The translations under genes were made by a program, and so were the position numbers. The notes below the pieces were generated by a model. That model was not told the DNA's origin, did no database searches, and saw only the letters and a list, made by a program, of their open reading frames with translations. A stretch of DNA of 64,000 nucleotides from Scatosoma sp045613545. Its GTDB lineage: Bacteria > Bacillota > Clostridia > Christensenellales > Borkfalkiaceae. Where the stretch lies: contig JAZLBD010000009.1 in the NCBI GenBank assembly GCA_045613545.1, positions 1 through 64,000 of the forward strand, written 5' to 3'. Below, piece after piece: positions 49,516 through 58,252 of the stretch (position 1 is the stretch's first letter; each line of letters starts with the position of its first letter).

Positions 49516-50666
49516 TATACGAACGGATTGTTTTTCGGTTTTTTAGAGGATTGTAAAATCGCGTAAACGTCGTCGGCGAATTCTTCCTTTTCCAAACAGT
49601 CCTTTGCAATAGCGGTAAGATTATCGGCGTCGGCGTTTTTGACGATAAGCGGATCGTTTCGATTGCCCAAATAAGAGAGCAACTCTTTCGCATCTTTCCG
49701 AATGGCAAGTAGGCGTAAATATAAGGGGCTATCCAAACAAGAAAGGATAAATTGTTTATGAATGGAAAGCAAATTTTGTAGTAGAATCCGCCGTATTCGA
49801 GAGGCGGTATAACGTTTCGACGTGAGGGCGGACACAAGATCTAAGTCGCCGAGTTTTGCCTGTTTTTTGAGCGCATTTTCAAGCCCCTCCGTGCAGTCGC
49901 AAACCTTTCTGATTTCCTCGCTCGGCGTCGATAAAACGGAAAGTCTTTCTAAAAAAGCGAGGTTGTTTGAGATGGAGGAGGGGAGATCTTTCAAAACGTA
50001 AGTAGGCATACAGTTAGCCTCTTTCAATTTTTCGCGGTTTGCAAGATTTTCTCGAATGGATTTGGCGGAGGCGAAAGCGGTTTGGATATCGCTGTCTAAA
50101 TACCCCGCGCCTTTTCGTTTTATGGGTAAGATTTGTAAAGGGTAATTTTTCGAGAGGATCGCTTTCGTATATTCGAGTGCCAAAATATTGTTGGGGGAAG
50201 AGACGTATTCCTCGTTTACGTACGGCAGGTAGGCAAGTTGCCTTGCTTTTGCGTACGAAACTCCGTCTTTCAACAGTTCTTTGATTCGCTCGGAAACGGT
50301 CGTAGGCTCGTGTAAAAGTAAATTTGCCGTTTCGAGTAAACTTTCCCTCGTCCCACTTTCCACGCCGAAAGAAAGAACGTCCGCGCCGAGCGCGTGCGCT
50401 ATTTTCACGCCCCCACGTGAAAAAAGTTCGGCGGGGGAGGTGGAAAAGGACACGGGCAATTCAACCACGGCGTCCGCGCCGGATAAAATAGCGTGTTTTG
50501 CCCGTACGTGTTTCTCTAAAATAGCCTCTTCGCCACGCTCGACGAAATTACCGCTCATAATACAAACGATATAGTCCGCGCCACTTTGCCTTTTCGCTTC
50601 TTGGATTTGGTAGGCGTGTCCGTTATGGAAGGGATTGTATTCACAAATAATCGCACAAATTTTCAT
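49515..50666 (-). CDS. tmcAL: tRNA(Met) cytidine acetate ligase (TmcAL, YlbM family)
   Basis: This 383-residue nucleotidyltransferase-fold protein has ICEYNPFHNGHAYQI near residues 7-21 and the later conserved SGNFVERGE and SPNNILALEY. TmcAL activates acetate with ATP to acetylate C34 of elongator tRNA-Met. It is divergent from pta-ackA, the acetate-producing pathway, which is a suggestive pairing. The start at 50666 gives the family N-terminus MKICAIICEYNPFHNGH; longer in-frame extensions lie in the promoter region. Confidence 0.9.
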   Translation of the reverse strand: MKICAIICEYNPFHNGHAYQIQEAKRQSGADYIVCIMSGNFVERGEEAILEKHVRAKHAILSGADAVVELPVSFSTSPAELFSRGGVKIAHALGADVLSFGVESGTRESLLETANLLLHEPTTVSERIKELLKDGVSYAKARQLAYLPYVNEEYVSSPNNILALEYTKAILSKNYPLQILPIKRKGAGYLDSDIQTAFASAKSIRENLANREKLKEANCMPTYVLKDLPSSISNNLAFLERLSVLSTPSEEIRKVCDCTEGLENALKKQAKLGDLDLVSALTSKRYTASRIRRILLQNLLSIHKQFILSCLDSPLYLRLLAIRKDAKELLSYLGNRNDPLIVKNADADNLTAIAKDCLEKEEFADDVYAILQSSKKPKNNPFV

Positions 50667-50685
50667 ATTTAGTCTTTTCTTTTCC

Positions 50686-50714
50686 TTTACATTGTGGGAA
50701 AAATATGGTATAAT
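50686..50714 (+). promoter_or_regulatory. Promoter of pta-ackA
   Basis: TTTACA (50686-50691), a 17 bp spacer ending ATATGG, and TATAAT (50709-50714). The leader is about 80 nt. Confidence 0.8.
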
Positions 50715-50802
50715 ACAAAATGGTGGTGAAAGAAAGATTTCTCTACCCTCTATTATACACGAAAATGAAAAATAAATAAAGCGTTTCAAGGAGCAAAATT
50801 AT

Positions 50803-51801
50803 ATGAATCAAGTTTTGACTGCGATTAAAACGAAAGCACAAGCGTTGCAAAAGACGATCGTCCTTTGCGAGGGCGAAGACAAACGCGTGGTAAAAGCGGC
50901 GCAAGACGCTACGAGAGAGGGGATTGCAAAAATCATCCTTTTAGGGAATGCGGACGCGATTCGCGCGGAAAATCCGGATATCGATCTCGACGGTGTGACG
51001 ATCATTGATCCGATCACTTCCCCCAAGCGCGCAGAGTATAACGAAAAACTTTGCGAACTTCGCGCGTCGAAAGGTATGACCCCCGATCAAGCGGACAAGC
51101 TGTTAAACGACGGCACTTATTTCGGCGCTATGATGCTTAAATTAGGCGAGGTGGACGGACTTGTATCCGGCGCTTGTCATTCGACGGCTAACACTCTTCG
51201 TCCCGGTCTTCAAATTATCAAAACGGCAAAAGGCGTTTCGTCCGTATCCAGTTTCAATTTAATGCTTTGCCCCCCTCAAGGCAATCCGTATTGCCCCGAC
51301 GGGCTCGTGGTGTTTGCAGACTGCGGTTTGAACCCCACCTATACGAGCGAGGGGCTTGCAGACTGCGCGATTGCTACGGCAAAATCGGCAGCGGCTATCG
51401 CGGGGATTGATCCGAAAGTGGCAATGCTTTCCTTCTCCACGAAAGGTAGCGCAAAGCACGACAACGTGACCCTCGTACAAGAGGCGGTTGCCATCGCCAA
51501 AGAAAAAGCGCCCGAATTAAAACTCGACGGCGAACTTCAATTCGACGCGGCGATCGTACCCTCCGTCGGTGAATTCAAAGCGCCCGGCTCGTCCGTTGCG
51601 GGCCACGCCAACGTGTTTATTTTCCCCGACTTGCAAGCGGGAAATATCGGCTACAAAATTGCGGAAAGATTGGGCGGATTTATGGCGGTAGGTCCTATTT
51701 GTCAAGGCTTTGCAAAACCCATCAACGACCTTTCGAGAGGCTGTAAAGCGGAAGATATCGTTGCGGCGGTTGCTATTACGGCACTTCAAACACAATTATA
51801 A
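50803..51801 (+). CDS. pta: Phosphate acetyltransferase
   Basis: This 332-residue enzyme converts acetyl-CoA and phosphate to acetyl phosphate. Family blocks include VLCEGEDKRVVKAAQ, the GLVSGACHSTANTLRPGLQIIK block, and the C-terminal VAGHANVFIFPDLQAGNIGYKI with LGG. It is the short, single-domain bacterial form. AAGGAGC precedes the ATG. It forms an operon with ackA for substrate-level ATP production by fermentation. Confidence 0.96.
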   Translation: MNQVLTAIKTKAQALQKTIVLCEGEDKRVVKAAQDATREGIAKIILLGNADAIRAENPDIDLDGVTIIDPITSPKRAEYNEKLCELRASKGMTPDQADKLLNDGTYFGAMMLKLGEVDGLVSGACHSTANTLRPGLQIIKTAKGVSSVSSFNLMLCPPQGNPYCPDGLVVFADCGLNPTYTSEGLADCAIATAKSAAAIAGIDPKVAMLSFSTKGSAKHDNVTLVQEAVAIAKEKAPELKLDGELQFDAAIVPSVGEFKAPGSSVAGHANVFIFPDLQAGNIGYKIAERLGGFMAVGPICQGFAKPINDLSRGCKAEDIVAAVAITALQTQL

Positions 51802-51815
51802 TGCGAGGTAAGAAA

Positions 51816-53009
51816 ATGAAAGTACTTGTAATTAACTCGGGTAGCTCCTCCCTTAAATACCAACTTATCGATATGGAAACCGAATCGGTTTTGGCGAAAG
51901 GGAACTGTGAAAGAATTGGGATCGACGGCTCGAAACTCATTCATAAAGCAAACGGAAAGGAAGTGGAAATCGTTATTCCTATGCCCAATCACAACGTAGC
52001 GGTAGAACTCGTCTTGAAAGAACTCACCGACAAAGAAGTGGGTGTGATCTCTTCCATGGAAGAAATCGACGCGGTAGGTCACCGCGTGGTCGCATCCGGC
52101 GAGGCGTTCAAAAAAACTACGTTGGTGACGGACGAAGCGATGGTTTTAATGGAAGAAATCAAAGACCTCGCTCCCTTGCATAACCCTGCCGCAATCGTCG
52201 GCGTAAACGCTTGCAGAGCGGCTATGCCGAGCACCCCGATGGGGCTTGTGTTCGATACGGGTTTCCATTTCACGATGCCTGAACACGCGTATATGTACGC
52301 GGTGGATTATAGCCATTATGAAAAATACAAAATCAGAAGATACGGCGCGCACGGAACGAGCCATAAGTTCGTATCCCAAGAGGCTGCAAAATACCTCGGC
52401 AAAAAACCGGAAGAATTAAAAATCGTCACATGTCACCTTGGCAACGGTTCGTCTATTTCCGCGGTAAACGGCGGTAAATGCGTCGATACGTCGATGGGCT
52501 TCACTCCCTTGGCGGGCGTTCCTATGGGAACGAGAAGCGGCGACATCGACTACGCGGCTGCGGAATACATCGCAAAGAAAGAGGGTATGGACGTTTCGCA
52601 AATGCTTAATCACCTCAACAAGAAATGCGGTATGCTCGGCGTTTCCGGTATTTCGAGCGATTTCAGAGATTTGACGAAATCGGCGGAAGAGGGGGATAAG
52701 AGAGCGAAGCTCGCTTTGGATATCTTCTCTTATTGCTGTAAGAAATACGTAGGCGCTTACGCGGCGGCGATGAACGGTGTGGATTGCATCGTATTCACGG
52801 CAGGCGTTGGTGAAAACACGTCGATCGTGAGAAAAGATATTTGCGAAAACATGCAATATTTAGGGCTTGAAATCGACCTTGAAAAGAACGAAGAGAGAAA
52901 CAACGGCACGATTCGTGACATCACCGGAAAGAACTCCAAAGTGAAAGTTTTGATCATTCCTACGAACGAAGAACTCGTCATTGCAAGAGAAACGGTCGAA
53001 TTGTTGTAA
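51816..53009 (+). CDS. ackA: Acetate kinase
   Basis: This 397-residue enzyme converts acetyl phosphate and ADP to acetate and ATP. The N-terminal VLVINSGSSSLKY and the later HLGNGSSISAV and FTAGVGENT blocks are ASKHA acetate-kinase signatures. The start at 51816 is chosen because GCGAGGT lies properly upstream; the ATG at 51801 overlaps the pta stop and would put the ribosome site inside the coding region. Confidence 0.97.
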   Translation: MKVLVINSGSSSLKYQLIDMETESVLAKGNCERIGIDGSKLIHKANGKEVEIVIPMPNHNVAVELVLKELTDKEVGVISSMEEIDAVGHRVVASGEAFKKTTLVTDEAMVLMEEIKDLAPLHNPAAIVGVNACRAAMPSTPMGLVFDTGFHFTMPEHAYMYAVDYSHYEKYKIRRYGAHGTSHKFVSQEAAKYLGKKPEELKIVTCHLGNGSSISAVNGGKCVDTSMGFTPLAGVPMGTRSGDIDYAAAEYIAKKEGMDVSQMLNHLNKKCGMLGVSGISSDFRDLTKSAEEGDKRAKLALDIFSYCCKKYVGAYAAAMNGVDCIVFTAGVGENTSIVRKDICENMQYLGLEIDLEKNEERNNGTIRDITGKNSKVKVLIIPTNEELVIARETVELL

Positions 53010-53037
53010 AAAGTTGTAAAAATCCGTAAAAAATAAG

Positions 53038-53066
53038 TTGACAAACAAAGACAAATATACTATACT
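53038..53066 (+). promoter_or_regulatory. Promoter of yceD-rpmF
   Basis: TTGACA (53038-53043), a 17 bp spacer and TATACT (53061-53066), giving a leader of only about 12 nt. Confidence 0.8.
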
Positions 53067-53085
53067 ATATTAGCTATTTGAAATC

Positions 53086-53487
53086 ATGGTTATTGATGTT
53101 AGAAAACTGAATGCGCAAAAGAAGTATTCAGGCACGCTTGAATGGGAAGAAGAGGGCGATGAAACGCTTGTGGATATCCCGTACGTCAAGTTTTCTTCGC
53201 CGATTAAAGTTTCGATAAAGTTCGAACTTTACGAGGACGACGCATTGGAGATTAAAGGTAAAATTTCTTTTGACTTACAAGGCAAGTGTTCGAGGTGTTT
53301 AGAAGATGCTAAAATGACGGTGGAAGGGGATATACAAGCATTGTTCGAGCCGTTTGAAAACGGCGAAGATTATGTTTATTCCCGCGGTTTGATCAACACG
53401 AAAGAAGCAGTCAATGATGCGGTTATGGCTTGTATGCCGAAAGTATTGTTGTGCAAGGAAGATTGTGTCGGCATTCAATACAAATAG
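53086..53487 (+). CDS. YceD/DUF177-family protein
   Basis: This 133-residue protein is a DUF177 member: the central KCSRCLED block is typical, and a C-terminal LLCKEDCVG adds a second Cys pair that may bind zinc. Homologues, in E. coli called YceD, lie directly before rpmF in most bacteria, as here, and are linked to 23S rRNA/ribosome maturation. No Shine-Dalgarno sequence precedes the ATG, and the leader is very short. Confidence 0.87.
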   Translation: MVIDVRKLNAQKKYSGTLEWEEEGDETLVDIPYVKFSSPIKVSIKFELYEDDALEIKGKISFDLQGKCSRCLEDAKMTVEGDIQALFEPFENGEDYVYSRGLINTKEAVNDAVMACMPKVLLCKEDCVGIQYK

Positions 53488-53520
53488 AAAAATCAAGAAA
53501 AAACAACGTGAGGTGTTATT

Positions 53521-53712
53521 ATGGCAGTACCTAAGAGTAAACAATCCAAGAGCAGAACGAATAAGAGATTTGCTAACTACAAGGCAACGGCAGCTACGCT
53601 TGTCGAATGTCCTCATTGCCACGAATTGACCGAATCCCATAGAGTTTGCAAGAACTGTGGATTCTATGACGGCGCAGAAGTGGTTGCTCAAAAAGAAGAT
53701 AAGAAGAACTAA
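53521..53712 (+). CDS. rpmF: 50S ribosomal protein bL32
   Basis: This 63-residue protein has the bL32 N-terminus MAVPKSKQSKSRTNKRF and the zinc site CPHC...CKNC (residues 30-33 and 43-46). GTGAGGTG precedes the ATG. The four cysteines mean the zinc-binding form, with no sign of a Cys-less paralogue here. Confidence 0.97.
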   Translation: MAVPKSKQSKSRTNKRFANYKATAATLVECPHCHELTESHRVCKNCGFYDGAEVVAQKEDKKN

Positions 53713-53736
53713 TTACGCTTTTTAGTGAGCAAAAAC

Positions 53737-53765
53737 AAGCGGGTGATTTCACCCGCTTTTTTCCG
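53737..53765 (+). terminator. Terminator of yceD-rpmF
   Basis: AAGCGGGTGA pairs with TCACCCGCTT, followed by Ts. Confidence 0.87.
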
Positions 53766-53798
53766 TTGAAAGAAAATGAGTAAAACAAGCAAACGAAT

Positions 53799-53832
53799 GG
53801 AAAACCACCCACCGAATAAGCGGTGGGTGGTT
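53799..53832 (-). terminator. Terminator of groSL
   Basis: AACCACCCACCG pairs with CGGTGGGTGGTT around AATAAG. On the minus strand the stem runs into TTTT, 46 nt beyond the groL stop. Confidence 0.82.
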
Positions 53833-53878
53833 CATTCATTTCGAAGGTCTAGAAAAGCTATAGCATTTGCGTTTGAGT

Positions 53879-55504
53879 TTAATACATACCGCCCATATCA
53901 CCGCCGGGAGCAGGAGTTGCGGGAGGAGTAGGGATATCGGTGACGACGCTTTCCGTCGTAAGCAAGGTTGCCGCAACAGACGCTGCGTTTTGGAGCACGG
54001 AACGGGTGACTTTCGTCGGGTCGATAATTCCGTTTTCAACCATATTGCAATATTTGTTGTTGAGCGCGTCAAAACCGTAGTTTGCTTTTCTTGCCGACAA
54101 TACTTTGTCAACGATGACCGAACCGTCAAGCCCAGCGTTTTTCGCGATTTGACGAATGGGTTCTTCGATGGCTTTCAAAACGATGCTTGCGCCAGTCTTT
54201 TCGTCGCCGGAAAGGGAGGAGACCAATTTCTTAACGTCGGGAACGGCAGAAAGAAGCGCGCTACCACCGCCCGGAACGTAGCCTTCTTCAACGGCTGCGC
54301 GGGTTGCGGCAAGAGCGTCGTCGATACGAAGTTTGCGTTCTTTCATTTCCACTTCGGTTGCGGCACCGACGCTAATTACGGCAACGCCACCGGCGAGTTT
54401 TGCCAAACGTTCTTGTAATTTTTCTCTATCGTAATCGGATTTGGTTTCGGCGATTTGCGCCTTAATCGAAGCGATTCTGTTCTTGATTTCTTCAGGAGCT
54501 CCCGCACCGCCGACGATCGTGGTGTTTTCCTTGTCGATACGAACGGAGGAAGCTCTGCCGAGCATATCTATCGTCACGTCTTTGAATTCTACGCCCAAAT
54601 CAGAAGAAATGACTTGCCCGCCCGTCAAAATAGCGATGTCGCGAAGCATATCCTTTCTTCTGTCTCCAAACCCGGGCGCTTTGACCGCAACGGAATTGAA
54701 TACACCCTTCAGTTTATTGACGATAAGGGCGGCGAGAGCGTCGCCTTCTACGTCCTCGGCGATAATCAAAAGGCGCGCGCCTTGGCTTGCAAGAGGCTCG
54801 ATCACGGGCAAGATTTCTTGCAATGCGGAAATTTTCTTATCGGTAATTAAGATGTAAGGGTTGTCGAGTTCCGCTTCCATTTTATCGGTGTTCGTGACCA
54901 TATAAGCGGAAGCATATCCGCGGTCGAATTGCATACCTTCCACGGTCGAAAGCTCGGTGTTCATGGATTTGCCTTCTTCTACGGTGATAACGCCGTCCTT
55001 TCCTACGATTTCCATAGCGTTTGCAATGAGAGCGCCGACCTCTTTATCGCCTGCGGAAATGGAAGCGACTTGTTCGATTTCCTTTTTACCGCTAACAGAC
55101 TTGGAAATATTTTTAAGGTGTTCTACCGTCGTAGCCACCGCTTTCTCAATCCCTTTACGAAGAATGATAGGGTTGGCGCCGGCAGCGAGGTTTTTCAAGC
55201 CCTCGCGAACGATCGCTTGCGCCAAAACGACTGCGGTCGTCGTACCGTCGCCCGCCACGTCGTTGGTTTTCGTGGAAACTTCTTTTACGAGTTGCGCGCC
55301 CATATTTTCAAACGGGTCGGAAAGTTCGATTTCTTTTGCGATCGTCACGCCGTCGTTGGTGATGAGGGGAGCGCCGAATTTTTTATCGAGTACGACATTT
55401 CTGCCTTTGGGACCAAGCGTAATTTTAACGGTGTCGGCGAGCGCGTTCACGCCGTTTTCCAATGCTTTTCTGGCGTCGTCGCCATATTTGATTTGTTTTG
55501 CCAT
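53879..55504 (-). CDS. groL: 60 kDa chaperonin GroEL
   Basis: This 541-residue chaperonin subunit forms the folding cage with GroES. Hallmarks include the N-terminal AKQIKYGDDAR, ATP-binding TLGPKGRNVVLDK and VAGDGTTTA, and a short GGDMGGMY C-terminal Gly/Met tail. Length is standard. It follows groS by 20 nt. Confidence 0.98.
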   Translation of the reverse strand: MAKQIKYGDDARKALENGVNALADTVKITLGPKGRNVVLDKKFGAPLITNDGVTIAKEIELSDPFENMGAQLVKEVSTKTNDVAGDGTTTAVVLAQAIVREGLKNLAAGANPIILRKGIEKAVATTVEHLKNISKSVSGKKEIEQVASISAGDKEVGALIANAMEIVGKDGVITVEEGKSMNTELSTVEGMQFDRGYASAYMVTNTDKMEAELDNPYILITDKKISALQEILPVIEPLASQGARLLIIAEDVEGDALAALIVNKLKGVFNSVAVKAPGFGDRRKDMLRDIAILTGGQVISSDLGVEFKDVTIDMLGRASSVRIDKENTTIVGGAGAPEEIKNRIASIKAQIAETKSDYDREKLQERLAKLAGGVAVISVGAATEVEMKERKLRIDDALAATRAAVEEGYVPGGGSALLSAVPDVKKLVSSLSGDEKTGASIVLKAIEEPIRQIAKNAGLDGSVIVDKVLSARKANYGFDALNNKYCNMVENGIIDPTKVTRSVLQNAASVAATLLTTESVVTDIPTPPATPAPGGDMGGMY

Positions 55505-55524
55505 AATAATACTCCTTTACTGAA

Positions 55525-55812
55525 TTAGTCTTCAACGATTGCGAGAATATCGCTTTGTTTGAGGATGGTGAATTCTTTTCCGTCTACTTTGAAGTTGGAA
55601 CCTGCATAGTTCGAGCAGAGGACTTTATCGCCTGCTTTCACTTGCATTTGAATTTCTTTTCCGTCGATAATCCCACCGGGGCCAACGGCAACGACAATGC
55701 AAGTTTGCGGTTTCTCTTGTGCAGAAGAGGGCAAGAAAAATCCGCTTTTTGTCTTTTCTTCAACGGTCACGCTTTCTACGACCACTTTGTCGAATAAGGG
55801 TTTAATGTTCAT
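55525..55812 (-). CDS. groS: 10 kDa co-chaperonin GroES
   Basis: This 95-residue lid of the GroEL chamber has MNIKPLFDKVVV at the N-terminus and a SGFFLPSSAQEKP mobile loop. It ends QSDILAIVED. The ATG at 55812 has GGAGG 12 nt upstream; a TTG at 55830 would overlap that ribosome site and is rejected. No CIRCE element is seen upstream. Confidence 0.96.
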   Translation of the reverse strand: MNIKPLFDKVVVESVTVEEKTKSGFFLPSSAQEKPQTCIVVAVGPGGIIDGKEIQMQVKAGDKVLCSNYAGSNFKVDGKEFTILKQSDILAIVED

Positions 55813-55871
55813 ATATTTTATTTCCTCCAAATTTTGAATACTTGCAAAGCAAATATTATGATTACTCTATA

Positions 55872-55899
55872 ATTATAAACAATTCTTCCTAATAGTCAA
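55872..55899 (-). promoter_or_regulatory. Promoter of groSL
   Basis: On the minus strand TTGACT, a 16 bp spacer and TATAAT, with a leader of about 53 nt. No TTAGCACTC/GAGTGCTAA (CIRCE) inverted repeat occurs between it and groS. Confidence 0.75.
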
Positions 55900-55981
55900 A
55901 CACAAAAAAGGAAGTTTCTGTAAAAAAGAGTAAAATTTTTCCATAAACGTAGTCTGATTACGTATTTTGCCCTTGAAAACA

Positions 55982-56010
55982 TTGATTTTTTATAAAAAAT
56001 ATGGTACAAT
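55982..56010 (+). promoter_or_regulatory. Promoter of the dCMP deaminase gene
   Basis: TTGATT (55982-55987), a 17 bp spacer ending ATATGG, and TACAAT (56005-56010). Confidence 0.72.
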
Positions 56011-56044
56011 AATATTCGTGAAATAACGCGAGGAGGCATACGAT

Positions 56045-56506
56045 ATGTCTATGACCAACAAGTGGGATAAACGTTTTATGGAGCTTACGGAAACGGTTTC
56101 GAAATGGTCGAGCTGTTTTCAAGAAAACCGTCACGTCGGCGCGGTGATCGTAAAAGATAAACGCGTGATGACGACGGGGTATAACGGCGCGCCGGTAGGC
56201 GTGGAAAGTTGCGTGGAAAAAGGGGAATGTTTACGCCGTAAACTGAATATCCCAAGCGGTACCCACCACGAACTTTGTTTTGCCGTTCACGCAGAGCAAA
56301 ACGCGATTATACAAGCGGCTAGATACGGTATCAACGTAAACGGTGCAACCCTTTATTGTACGCACCAACCTTGTGTAATATGCGCTAAAATGATTATCAA
56401 CGCGGGGATCACGCGCGTCGTTTATAAAGACGGCTATCCCGATGATTTCTCGTTGCAATTATTCAAAGAAGCGAACGTAAAAGTGGAAAAATACGTAGAG
56501 AAATAA
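56045..56506 (+). CDS. Deoxycytidylate (dCMP) deaminase family protein
   Basis: This 153-residue zinc deaminase has the catalytic HAEQN (His82, Glu84) and PCVIC (Cys110, Cys113). The N-terminal NRHVGAVIVKDKRVMTTGYNG and a GECLRRKLNIPSG zinc-site segment are as in dCMP deaminase/ComEB. It should supply dUMP for thymidylate synthesis. GAGGAGG precedes the ATG. Confidence 0.92.
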   Translation: MSMTNKWDKRFMELTETVSKWSSCFQENRHVGAVIVKDKRVMTTGYNGAPVGVESCVEKGECLRRKLNIPSGTHHELCFAVHAEQNAIIQAARYGINVNGATLYCTHQPCVICAKMIINAGITRVVYKDGYPDDFSLQLFKEANVKVEKYVEK

Positions 56507-56519
56507 AAGGAGTAAGATT

Positions 56520-57041
56520 ATGAAAAATCCTATCGTAACGATCACGATGCAAAATGAAAAAACCATCACGTTGGAGCTTTATCCCGAAAAAGCGCCCAAA
56601 ACGGTGACTAATTTCATTTCGTTGGCGAATAAAGGCTTTTACGACGGGCTTATTTTCCATCGCGTCATTGCCGGTTTTATGATTCAGGGCGGTGATCCGA
56701 AAGGAAACGGTACGGGTGGACCTGGTTATCATATCACAGGGGAGTTTAGAAACAACGGCTTTGCCCAAAACGACCTTTCCCATAAACGTGGCGTCATTTC
56801 GATGGCAAGGGCGATGGATCCCAACTCCGCAGGTTCGCAATTCTTCATTATGCACGCGGATGGACCCTTTCTTGACGGCGACTACGCGGCGTTTGGGAAC
56901 ACCCTTACGGGAATTGAAACGGTGGACGAAATCGCTTCTACCAAAACCGACTGGTCTGATCGACCCTATGAAAATCAAGTCATTAAGAGTATTCGCGTAG
57001 AAACGTTTGGCGAAACCTATCCCGAGCCCAATAAACGGTAA
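56520..57041 (+). CDS. Cyclophilin-type peptidyl-prolyl cis-trans isomerase
   Basis: This 173-residue cyclophilin speeds up proline isomerisation during protein folding. The active-site blocks FHRVIAGFMIQGGDP, MARAMDPNSAGSQFFI and FGNTLTGIETVDEI are intact. No signal peptide is present, so it is cytoplasmic. It lies 13 nt after the deaminase gene with AAAGGAGTAAG as ribosome site, so the two are probably co-transcribed. Confidence 0.95.
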   Translation: MKNPIVTITMQNEKTITLELYPEKAPKTVTNFISLANKGFYDGLIFHRVIAGFMIQGGDPKGNGTGGPGYHITGEFRNNGFAQNDLSHKRGVISMARAMDPNSAGSQFFIMHADGPFLDGDYAAFGNTLTGIETVDEIASTKTDWSDRPYENQVIKSIRVETFGETYPEPNKR

Positions 57042-57135
57042 AAAAGAAGGGATTAGGACGGGTATTTTATAGGTTTTCCATCAAAAACGCCTCAAAAATA
57101 GGCATATTTCATTAACGAAAAATCAACGCAACGAA

Positions 57136-57162
57136 AAAGGCACTTTGCAGTGCCTTTTTTTT
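57136..57162. terminator. Bidirectional terminator between cyclophilin and deacetylase genes
   Basis: AAAGGCACT pairs with AGTGCCTTT around three bases, with a T run on the plus strand and AAAAA before it. Confidence 0.87.
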
Positions 57163-57163
57163 G

Positions 57164-57202
57164 GTACTATGTCATACATAATACCTATGTTTGGCATAGT
57201 AC
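57164..57202. repeat. Long imperfect hairpin adjacent to the deacetylase stop codon
   Basis: GTACTATG (57164-57171) pairs with CATAGTAC (57195-57202). The pairing continues inward through a further eight or so positions with one mismatch, leaving a 6 nt loop. It has no T run of its own; it may protect the mRNA 3' end or be a remnant of a small repeat. Confidence 0.6.
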
Positions 57203-58252
57203 TTACAGAAACGGGACGATCCGCAAGGGATCGTATACCGATTTTCCGTCAAAAAACCGCTCGCATATGCCCTTTCGCAAGGAAATGCCGTCCATTGGGC
57301 ATCGGTCTTGAAAGAGGATAATCCTCTCGTTTTGCTTGATGGAAGTGAAATAGCGATATTCTCCAACTCCAAAAAAGAAAGAAAAACCGCCGTCCGTTAA
57401 AATTTCCGCCTTTGTTCCCGTCGTTTCCCATTCTCCGTAGGGGTAAGCGTAAAAAGGAGTTTTGCCGACGATCGGCTCGACTTCCGTTTTCCATTTCGTA
57501 AGGTCGGATTGCATTTTTTCTTCCGAATAATTCTTCATATGCCCGTGCGCGTAGGAATGTGAGCCGAAAACCCAACCCAAATCTTTCAATCGACGCACGA
57601 TTTTTTTCACTTCTTTCGTTTCGCTTGCGCGATTGGGTGAATCCCGTTGCGTTCGATACCCCAAAATTCCGTCAAAACCCGTCAAAAAGAGGATTCCACG
57701 CGCGTTTTGATAGGAAAAGTCGGGGTGTTTTTTAATAAAATTCTCTAAAATCGGCAAAAACTCTTGCTTGTGTCGTTTCCCGTCCGTTTCTGCCAAAATT
57801 TCGCCGTCGCTGGACAAAGCCAATCGATCAATCATACCTTTTCCTTTGTTTTTTTCAGTATAAACCACGTCGTCAAAGGATAGTATCAACGGCTTTTTGT
57901 CCTTATAAAAGGGGAAGTCTACCCGTTTAGCCGAGCCGTCTTGAATTTCAAATAATGAAAGCGGGTTTACGAGCGCGTAATCGTTTTGATAAAGGGTTTC
58001 TAGTATTTTGGAAAACTCGTTAGCCGTCAAGCAGTCCTCGTCTAAATTTTTCGCATAGGAATTTCCCGTTTGGAAAGCGATTTCAGGGTGCGCGATCAAA
58101 GCGTGGGTAAATAGGTGCTCCACCGCACAGTCTTTCGGTAGCGTCTCGATTTCCTGCGCATGGGTGGGTAAAGTGGTAGGGGCAAAAAACGAAAAGGAAA
58201 AAAGGGCTAAAGCTCCTACAAAGAACCGTTTGAAAAGTAGAGAAAGTTTCAT
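57203..58252 (-). CDS. Secreted polysaccharide deacetylase (NodB-homology)
   Basis: This 349-residue exported protein has a signal peptide (residues about 1-32, ending THAQ) and a NodB-type domain: SFDD (125-128), GSHSYAHGH with metal ligands His232 and His236, and YPYGEW. The catalytic pattern predicts de-N-acetylation of a cell-wall or extracellular glycan. No ribosome site precedes the ATG. A CATACT box lies 6 nt upstream, and an ATA-rich element 14 nt before that makes a sigma-E-like arrangement possible. Confidence 0.82.
   Translation of the reverse strand: MKLSLLFKRFFVGALALFSFSFFAPTTLPTHAQEIETLPKDCAVEHLFTHALIAHPEIAFQTGNSYAKNLDEDCLTANEFSKILETLYQNDYALVNPLSLFEIQDGSAKRVDFPFYKDKKPLILSFDDVVYTEKNKGKGMIDRLALSSDGEILAETDGKRHKQEFLPILENFIKKHPDFSYQNARGILFLTGFDGILGYRTQRDSPNRASETKEVKKIVRRLKDLGWVFGSHSYAHGHMKNYSEEKMQSDLTKWKTEVEPIVGKTPFYAYPYGEWETTGTKAEILTDGGFSFFFGVGEYRYFTSIKQNERIILFQDRCPMDGISLRKGICERFFDGKSVYDPLRIVPFL

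Noticed and set aside
54929..55528. Long plus-strand frames opposite groL
   Set aside because: Two overlapping frames on the strand opposite groL are a side effect of its codon usage; neither gives a recognisable protein.
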